From Aquificota bacterium (GTDB taxonomy: Bacteria > Thermosulfidibacterota > Thermosulfidibacteria > Thermosulfidibacterales > Thermosulfidibacteraceae), in NCBI GenBank assembly GCA_015494645.1, contig WGAU01000121.1, positions 1 through 14,040 on the forward strand: DNA of 14,040 nt, given 5' to 3'. Below are positions 8,001 through 14,040 of this stretch, one piece after another. A program made the translations under genes and the position numbers. Under the pieces are notes generated by a model. It searched no databases. It was given only the letters and a program-made list of their open reading frames with translations, and was not told the DNA's origin. The stretch's first letter is position 1; every line of letters starts with the position of its first letter.

Positions 8001-10284
8001 TTTAAGCTTATTCTTCTTTTTTCTATTTGTTCCTCTCTCCTTCGCTATTCAGCAGAATCCTTCTGTTCCGGTAAAGATCGTAGAGATAGAGGGAAACAGG
8101 CGCATAGATAAAAACACTATCCTTTTTAAGCTTTCCACCAGAGAGGGAGAGGAGTTCTCCATCTACAAGATTCGGAAGGATGTGAAGACCCTTTACGATA
8201 CGGGGTTTTTTGACGATGTGAAGGTGGATGTGGAGCCTTTTGAGGGCGGTGTTAAAGTTACCTTCATTGTAAAGGAGCGTCCTGTAGTAACGAGAATAAG
8301 AATCGTTGGTAATAAGCACATAAAGAGTAATGAGATAAGAAAAGAGCTCAAGCAGTTTCCTTTTAATATCTACAACGAGAAGATTCTAAACGAAAACATC
8401 CAGAAGATAAAGCAGCTTTACCAATCTAAGGGGTACTACAATGTAAGGGTTGAGCCTATCCTTCGCAAGATGGGAGACAGGGTGGAACTTACCTATAAGA
8501 TAAAGGAGGGCAGGAAAGCCCATGTTGCGAAGATAGAGTTTGTGGGCAACAAGCACTTTTCCGATAGAGAACTCAAAAAGCAGATGGTTACCAAGGAGAG
8601 AACTCTCTTTAACATGGTGGCTGTTTTTGTCAATTCCCTCTTGGGTAAGCCTGCTACCTACTACTATATTCAGGATCTTCTTACCGTTGATCTCATGAAG
8701 CTAAGGCAGTTCTACAAGGACCATGGCTTTCTAAGGGTTGTGATTGGCGATCCAATAGTCAAGGTGGACAAGAGAAGGGGCAAGATATACATCCGCATCC
8801 CCATAGAAGAGGGTGCCAGATATAAAGTAAAGTCCGTGGACATAAAGATGGGTAAAGACGATCCCTTTAAAAAAGAGGACATAATGAAAATGCTTCAGGT
8901 AAAGCCAGGGGATTACTACAACGCCAAGAAGGTGAGGCAGGACGTAAACAACCTTACCGATCTTTACGGTTCAAAGGGTTATGTCAATGCTGACGTAAGG
9001 CCCATCTTGGATACCGACGATGAAAATCATACAGTTTCTGTCCTTTATAGGATAGAGAAGGGCAAGAAGTACTATGTGGGAAGGATTGAGGTTTCCGGAA
9101 ATGTTAAGACCAGAGACAAGGTGATTAGAAGGGAAATCCCCTTGGCGGAAGGGGATGTGATGAATACCATGTATTTGAAGCTTGCCAAGAAAAGGTTGGA
9201 GAGGCTTGGTTTCTTCTCCACGGTTAACATAGAAACCAAACCAGCCGAGGATCTTGGCGATGATTACATGAATATCTTCGTTAAGGTGGAGGAGCAGCCT
9301 ACAGGTTCGCTTATGTTGGGTGGTGGTTATTCTTCGGTGGAATCTTTTGGTTTGATGGTCCAGCTATCTGAGAAGAATCTTTTTGGCACAGGAAGATCTG
9401 TATCTTTGACGGGTGAGTTTACCACAAAGAGGATCGAATACGATTTCACCTTCTTTGAACCCTACCTATTTGATACGGACATATCCTTTTCCTTTAATTC
9501 CTTCCATCAGCGTTACGAGTATGATCTTTACGATGAGTATTCTTACGGATTGAGCTTTTCTTTTGGGAAGCGTTTGTGGAACTGGTACACCAAAGCGTCC
9601 ATAGGTTACGAGTTCAAATACGTTAAGCTTGAGGATGTTGATCCAGACGCTCCTGATTTCATCAAGGATGAGGAAGATGGGGCTATGTCCTCTGCCATTA
9701 TTCTTGGATTTTCTCAGGACACGAGAAACAGCACCTTGTTACCCACCGAAGGTTTTGTGAGGAGTGTATCTTTGAAGGTGGCTGGTCTTGGAGGAGATTA
9801 CGCTTATTACAAGCTTTACGCCAACTGGGAAAGGTTTATTAAAGTGGACAGGCTTATAAAGGATTCTGTCTTTCATCCGAGGGTAAGATTGGGATTTGTG
9901 AATCCACTGCCCTGGGGGGATGGAAGGCCGGTCTTTGAGAGGTTTTATGTGGGTGGACAGAATACCGTAAGGGGATTTGATCCTGACGAGGCAGGGCCGG
10001 AAGAGGACGGAGATGCCATAGGTGGAACCAAGGAATTTATAGTAAATTTGGAATATCTATTCCCAATAGTGGGTGGTTTAAAAGGATTAGTTTTCTTTGA
10101 CACAGGTGCTGCTTTTGACAATGGGCAGATGATAAGCCTTGGTCCCATGAGACAGAGCGCTGGGGTGGGGGTGAGGTTCATCACTCCCTTCGGTCCTCTC
10201 AAGCTGGATTTGGCCTACAAACTTGACAAGAAGAAGGACGAGGATGCATACAAGATACACTTCTCCATTGGAACCATATTCTAA
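7927..10284 (+). CDS. bamA: outer membrane protein assembly factor BamA (Omp85)
   Basis: A 785-residue Omp85 protein that folds and inserts beta-barrel proteins in the outer membrane. After a signal peptide (basic RKR region, then a Phe/Leu-rich core WWFSLSLFFFFLFVPLSFA, predicted cut before IQQ) come five POTRA domains (about 46-118, 119-196, 197-298, 299-380, 381-458), each ending near an E-G/E-x-P-type turn. A 16-strand-type barrel follows (about 459-785) with the loop-6 motif VRGF at 681-684. The C-terminus ends in Phe, the usual barrel-export signature. The only in-frame starts are TTG at 7927 or 7930, because a stop lies at 7921-7923. Either gives a long n-region and a 74-base overlap with clpC; GGGAG at 7912-7916 may be the ribosome binding site. 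The start is the uncertain part of this call. Confidence 0.95.
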   Translation: MLTSAETTWSSRKRTWLSGTKWWFSLSLFFFFLFVPLSFAIQQNPSVPVKIVEIEGNRRIDKNTILFKLSTREGEEFSIYKIRKDVKTLYDTGFFDDVKVDVEPFEGGVKVTFIVKERPVVTRIRIVGNKHIKSNEIRKELKQFPFNIYNEKILNENIQKIKQLYQSKGYYNVRVEPILRKMGDRVELTYKIKEGRKAHVAKIEFVGNKHFSDRELKKQMVTKERTLFNMVAVFVNSLLGKPATYYYIQDLLTVDLMKLRQFYKDHGFLRVVIGDPIVKVDKRRGKIYIRIPIEEGARYKVKSVDIKMGKDDPFKKEDIMKMLQVKPGDYYNAKKVRQDVNNLTDLYGSKGYVNADVRPILDTDDENHTVSVLYRIEKGKKYYVGRIEVSGNVKTRDKVIRREIPLAEGDVMNTMYLKLAKKRLERLGFFSTVNIETKPAEDLGDDYMNIFVKVEEQPTGSLMLGGGYSSVESFGLMVQLSEKNLFGTGRSVSLTGEFTTKRIEYDFTFFEPYLFDTDISFSFNSFHQRYEYDLYDEYSYGLSFSFGKRLWNWYTKASIGYEFKYVKLEDVDPDAPDFIKDEEDGAMSSAIILGFSQDTRNSTLLPTEGFVRSVSLKVAGLGGDYAYYKLYANWERFIKVDRLIKDSVFHPRVRLGFVNPLPWGDGRPVFERFYVGGQNTVRGFDPDEAGPEEDGDAIGGTKEFIVNLEYLFPIVGGLKGLVFFDTGAAFDNGQMISLGPMRQSAGVGVRFITPFGPLKLDLAYKLDKKKDEDAYKIHFSIGTIF

Positions 10285-10306
10285 AAATACCTTTGGGAGG
10301 TTTTAA

Positions 10307-10834
10307 ATGAGGAGTTTGGTAATCTCTGTTGTTTTGACGGCTGTTATGGTCTCTTTGGCTGGGGCTGGTCCCTTCAAGATAGGAGTTGTGGATGTTCAGA
10401 AGGTGGTTTTTGAGTCAAAGAGAGGACAGAAGGCAAAGGCTGAGTGGGAAAAAGAGTATCAGGAGAAAAAGAAAAAGATAGATAAGCTGGCAAAAGAGAT
10501 TGAGAAGATGAGGGAGGAACTAAAGAAAAACGCAGCGGTTCTTTCCGAGAAGGCCAAGAAACAGAAGGAAGAGGAGCTTCGTAAGAAGATGATGGAGTAC
10601 CAGTTTGCAAGGCAGGAGGCCATGAGGTACCTCCAGAAGAGAAATGCCGAGCTTGTAGACGCCATCCTTAAAGATGTTATGGCCAAGGTTAAGGATTACG
10701 CCAAAAAGAATGGCTACACCATGATTATAGATGTTTCGGGAAGGGTGGTCTATCATGACAATTCCATAGATCTTACCAAGCAGGTGATAAAGCTTTTGGA
10801 TGCGCAAGAGAGTGCTAAGGGAAAGAAAAAGTAA
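10307..10834 (+). CDS. skp: periplasmic chaperone OmpH/Skp family
   Basis: A 175-residue periplasmic chaperone that holds unfolded outer-membrane proteins between the Sec translocon and BamA. It has a signal peptide (MRSLVISVVLTAVMVSLAGA, cut before GPFK), a short beta strand FKIGVVDVQKV typical of OmpH, then a long Lys/Glu-rich coiled coil (about 40-115) forming the Skp tentacles. The C-terminal body ends in YTMIIDVSGRVVYHDNSIDLTKQVIKLL, as in the family. GGGAGG lies six bases before the ATG. It follows bamA by 22 bases and precedes lpxD by three, the classical bamA-skp-lpxD order. Length is normal for the family. Confidence 0.92.
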   Translation: MRSLVISVVLTAVMVSLAGAGPFKIGVVDVQKVVFESKRGQKAKAEWEKEYQEKKKKIDKLAKEIEKMREELKKNAAVLSEKAKKQKEEELRKKMMEYQFARQEAMRYLQKRNAELVDAILKDVMAKVKDYAKKNGYTMIIDVSGRVVYHDNSIDLTKQVIKLLDAQESAKGKKK

Positions 10835-10837
10835 AAG

Positions 10838-11851
10838 ATGAAGCTCTCTGAAATAGCCCGTATAGTAGGTGGGAGGCTTTTGGGGGAAGATATTGAAGTA
10901 TCGGGTATTAAAGGATACGACGAGGCCGGATCTTCTGACATAACTTTTGTTGCTAATCCGTCTCTGCTTTCCTCTTCCACTGAGGCAGGAGCGATTATCG
11001 TGCCTGAGGGTATAGCTCCTCCTGAAGGCAAGCCGTGTGTAGTGGTTTCCAATCCTTTGGAAGCTGCGGTGGTGGTGGCCACCCTTTTTTACAGGGAGGA
11101 GTACGGTAGCGGTATATCCGATAGGGCGATAGTGTACTCTCCTGTGGAAATGGGAGAAGGAGTGGTTATACGGGAATTCTCTGTGGTTGAAAGCGGTGTG
11201 AAGTTAGGCAGAAATGTGGTTGTCATGCCCTTCGTTTATGTGGGCAGGAACTCCGAAATAGGGGATGACACGGTTATCTTTCCCCACGTGGTGATATATC
11301 CTAACACAGTTATCGGCAAGAGGTGTAGGATTCACAGCGGCGTTGTTTTGGGGGCGGATGGATTTGGGTATTTTGAGAAAGACGGAAAGAGGGTAAAGAT
11401 ACCTCAGATAGGCAGGGTGATTATTGGAGACGATGTGGAGATAGGTGCCAACACATGCATAGATAGGGCCACCTTTGGCAGAACCGTGGTGGGAGAGGGG
11501 ACGAAGATAGACAATCTGGTTCAAATAGGTCACAACGTCAAAATAGGAAAGCACTGTGCCTTTGCCGGACAAGTGGGTATTTCTGGTAGTGTTTCTGTTG
11601 GAGACAGGGTGCTTATGGGTGGACAGGTGGGTATAGCCGATCACGCCGTTATAGGAGACGATGTAAAGATTGCTGCCAAGGCAGGGGTCTTTGGCAGGGT
11701 GGCTCCGGGAGAGACCATTGTGGGTGCTCCTGCCATGCCCGCTGGCAGGTGGAAGAGGATACAGGCTATTATCAACAGGCTACCGGAGATTTACGATTTC
11801 TTCAAGAAATTGAAGAAGAGGGAGTTCCATGGAGATAAGGGAAATTCTTAA
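10838..11851 (+). CDS. lpxD: UDP-3-O-acylglucosamine N-acyltransferase LpxD
   Basis: A 337-residue enzyme of lipid A synthesis that moves a (3R)-hydroxyacyl chain from acyl carrier protein to the amino group of UDP-3-O-acylglucosamine in the cytosol. An N-terminal uridine-binding domain (about 1-95, with SDITFVANPS) is followed by a left-handed beta-helix of hexapeptide repeats (about 100-310). The helix includes GADGFGYFEKDG and NTCIDRATFGRTVVGEGTKIDNLVQIGHN. His232 in that IGHN is the expected catalytic base. The C-terminal helix (about 310-330) completes the acyltransferase trimer. The start ATG is three bases after the skp stop, with only a weak purine-rich leader, so coupling to skp is likely. 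The 3' end overlaps fabZ by 23 bases. Confidence 0.95.
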   Translation: MKLSEIARIVGGRLLGEDIEVSGIKGYDEAGSSDITFVANPSLLSSSTEAGAIIVPEGIAPPEGKPCVVVSNPLEAAVVVATLFYREEYGSGISDRAIVYSPVEMGEGVVIREFSVVESGVKLGRNVVVMPFVYVGRNSEIGDDTVIFPHVVIYPNTVIGKRCRIHSGVVLGADGFGYFEKDGKRVKIPQIGRVIIGDDVEIGANTCIDRATFGRTVVGEGTKIDNLVQIGHNVKIGKHCAFAGQVGISGSVSVGDRVLMGGQVGIADHAVIGDDVKIAAKAGVFGRVAPGETIVGAPAMPAGRWKRIQAIINRLPEIYDFFKKLKKREFHGDKGNS

Positions 11852-12266
11852 GCACCTTCCCCACAGGTATCCGTTTCTTATGGTGGATCGGGTGCTTGAG
11901 TTGAGGGAGGGTGAGTACATAAAGGCGCTTAAGAATGTTACCATTAACGAGCCCTTCTTCGTGGGTCATTTCCCCGGCGATCCGGTGATGCCGGGAGTCC
12001 TGATAATAGAGGCCCTTGCCCAAGCAGGTGCTTTGATTGCTCTACCCACCATACCCGAAGAGAAGCGGGACAACTACTTGGTCTATTTTGGGGGTATTGA
12101 AAAGGCTCGTTTCAAACGCATTGTTCGCCCTGGGGATCAGCTCGTCCTTGAGGGTAGAACCGTAAAGAGAAAGGGTCCTGTCTGGAAGATGGAAGGGACA
12201 GCTACTGTGGACGGGGAAGTGGCTGCGGAAGCTGTTCTGCAAGCCTTCTTGACGGAGAGAAGATGA
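11829..12266 (+). CDS. fabZ: 3-hydroxyacyl-[acyl-carrier-protein] dehydratase FabZ
   Basis: A 145-residue hot-dog-fold enzyme that removes water from (3R)-hydroxyacyl-ACP in fatty acid elongation. It competes with LpxD for the same substrate, which explains the frequent pairing. The N-terminal LPHRYPFLMVDRV and the signature HFPGDPVMPGVLIIEALAQ are clear; His47 and Glu61 match the catalytic pair. Length is typical. GAGGGAG lies five bases before the ATG, inside the last codons of lpxD (23-base overlap). Its stop overlaps the next gene's start as ATGA, so translation is probably coupled through. Confidence 0.96.
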   Translation: MEIREILKHLPHRYPFLMVDRVLELREGEYIKALKNVTINEPFFVGHFPGDPVMPGVLIIEALAQAGALIALPTIPEEKRDNYLVYFGGIEKARFKRIVRPGDQLVLEGRTVKRKGPVWKMEGTATVDGEVAAEAVLQAFLTERR

Positions 12267-14020
12267 GAAAATGGATATTGCTTCTCCTTCTTTTTCTGCC
12301 CCTTAACTGCTGGGGAATTTCCCGCAACAGTTTGAAGGAGCTTGCAAGGCTCATATACGAGAGCTTTCCTCCTGTAGAGGGATTTGTGGTTGGGGTTAGG
12401 TCGGGCCTTGCTGTGGTGGATCTGGGAGCCAGAAACAAGGTTTTTCCCGGTATGGTTCTCACAGTGTCCCACAAGGGTATGCCCTTTAGAAATCCCATAA
12501 CGGGACAGATCATAGGATTTACGGAGAAGGTGGCAGGTTTCCTCCAGATCCTTGAGGTTTACCCTGAAGCTTCCATAGGCAGACTGTTCACTTTACCCCA
12601 AGAAGAGATACGGCCGGGAGATATAGTGCGTATCACGAGAGCCCGCATAAATCTCTTCCTTTTGCCCATAGTGGATGCTACAGGAGAAGGCTTCAACATC
12701 TTGGCCTTTTCCAGCAGTCTCACCAAGTTCTTGGAAGAAACGGGAAGATTCAATGTCCTTGCGGAGGAGAGGGTTATACAGGAAGTTTCGGCTTACAAAG
12801 GTAAGTTCGTGGAGGAGAATCTTATTTCCGTATTTTACGATCTTTACAGAGACAAGCTGGAAGCTTTTTTTGCCCTTGAGGGGCGCATAGAGAAGCGAAA
12901 CGGTAGGTACTTCTTCAAGGGGGATCTTTACTGCTTAAATATAGCTAAGAAGGTGAGGAGCTATACCGTTCTCTTAGGAGAAGCTGGATGGAAGCCTTCC
13001 TTTGAGGAGGATGTTCTTTATGTGTCTGCTCCTGTGGAGGGTAAGGGCCTTTCTGTGGCGGTTGGGGATGTGGACGGTGATGGATTCAAGGACATAGCCG
13101 TTGCCGTTGAGAACATGGTGAGGGTGGCTACTTATCTTCCAGATAAGAGGCGGCTGTCCGATGTGGGTAGCTTCAAGGTGCCTTTGAGTTTTAGAATATT
13201 CAACTTGGATATGGCTGATGTGGACGAAGACGGCAGGGATGAAGTAATCGCTACGGGCAGTGATTACAGGGACTTTACCATGTCTTCCTTCATTTACAAG
13301 TTTAATGGAAAGTCCTTTGAAAGGAAGAGCAAAGTGGACGAGCACTTCGTGAGGGCTCTCGGAGGCAAGCTATTTATGGCACAGTATCTTTTCAAGGATG
13401 ATCCCCTTTCAATACCGCCATTTTTGGTTTCTTTGAAGGACTATAAGCTTGAGAAAAAGAGCAGCATTAATGGGCTAAAAGGGGATCTAATCCTTGGTAT
13501 GGCTGCCTTTGATGCCGATGGGGACGGTAGGCTTGACTTTGTGGTGAACGAAAGCGGAAGGGTGGTGGTAAAGAACGCTTCGGGAGAGGTGATTGCAGAT
13601 CTGCCCGGTTCTTACGGCAACACAGGGATTGCCTTTTTCTACAAAGAGCCCCAGGTTAAAGTCTTTTACGAGGGAGAGGGTTTCCTGGAAATAGGAAAGA
13701 GTGACTATGCAAGGTTCAAAGAGCTTACCCTCACCTTGCCCGGAAGGATAGCTGTGGATGCCAAAGCGAAGTATCCAAAGCTGGTGGTTTACACAAACAA
13801 GCCCTTTGTGTGGGGGGCTTTCTTTGATCCGTTTAAGTCCTCCACGGTGAAGATTTTCAGGTGGAGAAATGGTTACTTTGAGGACACAGGATGGGTTCGC
13901 ACTCTGCCCGAGGGAGTGGTGGATCTGGCTCTTGCGGATGTGGACAATGATGGAATTTCCGATGTGGTTCTTCTTACCCTTAAGGGTGTAAAGACGAGAA
14001 AGAAGGGCTTGAAGTTTAAC
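12263..14020 (+). CDS. secreted protein with FG-GAP/VCBS-type calcium motifs, 3' end cut off
   Basis: An open frame starts with the ATGA shared with fabZ and runs to the window edge without a stop, giving 586 genomic codons. It begins with a signal peptide (MRKWILLLLLFLPLNCWG, probably cut before ISRNS). A small domain (about 38-130: VVDLGARNKVFPGM, then NPITGQIIGF) resembles the beta domains of FlgT-like or stress-type envelope proteins; this likeness is weak. Residues about 140-175 (LAFSSSLTKFLEETGRFNVLAEERVI) may be another small alpha/beta unit. From about 260 on, four Asp-rich calcium loops are visible: D269-V-D271-G-D273-G, D319-V-D321-E-D323-G, D417-A-D419-G-D421-G and D559-V-D561-N-D563-G. 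This is the pattern of FG-GAP or VCBS blades of a beta-propeller. Function unknown; periplasmic or cell-surface. Residues after codon AAC (14018-14020) derive from adapter. Confidence 0.85.
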
Positions 14021-14040
14021 CTGTCTCTTATACACATCTG
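14021..14040. other. Tn5 mosaic-end / Nextera sequencing adapter remnant (not genomic)
   Basis: Bases 14021-14039 are CTGTCTCTTATACACATCT, the reverse complement of the synthetic 19-base Tn5 mosaic end used in Nextera libraries. The following G matches the next base of the P5-side adapter (the P7-side would give C). Genomic sequence should be taken to end at 14020. Translation through it gives the well-known artefact tails LSLIHI (plus) and MYKRQ (minus). Confidence 0.96.

Noticed and set aside
11150..11720. Repeated short motifs as a DNA repeat
   Set aside because: They are the hexapeptide repeats of the LpxD beta-helix, divergent at DNA level and explained by the protein.
12263..12316. Lipoprotein signal (Cys16 after the hydrophobic stretch) in the FG-GAP-type protein
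   Set aside because: The residues before the Cys are Pro-Leu-Asn, which do not fit a lipobox; an ordinary signal peptidase I cut is more likely.
13487..14035. A 182-codon minus-strand frame beginning MYKRQ
   Set aside because: Its start lies in the sequencing adapter and it runs antisense to the FG-GAP-type gene.
14021..14040. End of a natural Tn5/IS50 insertion
   Set aside because: The sequence is the synthetic mosaic end, not either natural IS50 end, and no transposase or target duplication is visible.

Overview
The window is a compact bacterial segment from what looks like a thermophilic or anaerobic diderm. Lipid A (lpxD), outer-membrane assembly (bamA, skp) and a Skp-type chaperone require an outer membrane. 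The proteins are rich in Lys/Glu/Ile/Val, and AGG/AGA (Arg) and ATA (Ile) codons predominate, as in many thermophiles. A possible futalosine-pathway enzyme and an oxygen-sensor-like diiron domain would suit an anaerobe or microaerophile. Aquificota, Thermosulfidibacterota or Thermodesulfobacteriota are reasonable guesses, but the sequence alone does not settle the phylum.

Left part (1-5523), signalling and metabolism. The 3' part of an IF-2B-family gene (plus strand) is followed closely by a large soluble hybrid histidine kinase (GAF-GAF-HisKA-HATPase-receiver). Facing them on the minus strand is a two-gene unit: a cysteine-rich amidohydrolase resembling aminodeoxyfutalosine deaminase, overlapping by 25 bases a diguanylate cyclase whose N-terminus is a flavodiiron/ODP-like metallo-beta-lactamase domain. 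The kinase and cyclase genes end on the same TTAA.

Right part (5568-14020), envelope biogenesis on the plus strand: clpC, bamA, skp/ompH, lpxD, fabZ and a secreted protein with FG-GAP-type calcium motifs. Spacings run from a 74-base overlap (clpC/bamA) to a 22-base gap (bamA/skp), so the block is probably one operon. BamA inserts outer-membrane proteins and Skp chaperones them. LpxD adds an acyl chain during lipid A synthesis, and FabZ acts on the same hydroxyacyl-ACP pool. The last gene sits where lpxA is found in many Gram-negative genomes.

The final 20 bases (14021-14040) are not genomic: they match the Tn5 mosaic-end/Nextera sequencing adapter. The last gene is therefore cut by the contig end, and any protein reading into or starting from this tail is artefactual. 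I found no tRNA, rRNA, CRISPR array, insertion sequence or convincing intrinsic terminator. No stretch over 300 bases lacks a gene; the longest gap is the 44-base divergent spacer at 5524-5567.

The strongest candidate for an under-described system is the amidohydrolase plus ODP-like diguanylate cyclase pair, which could link oxygen or redox state to c-di-GMP.
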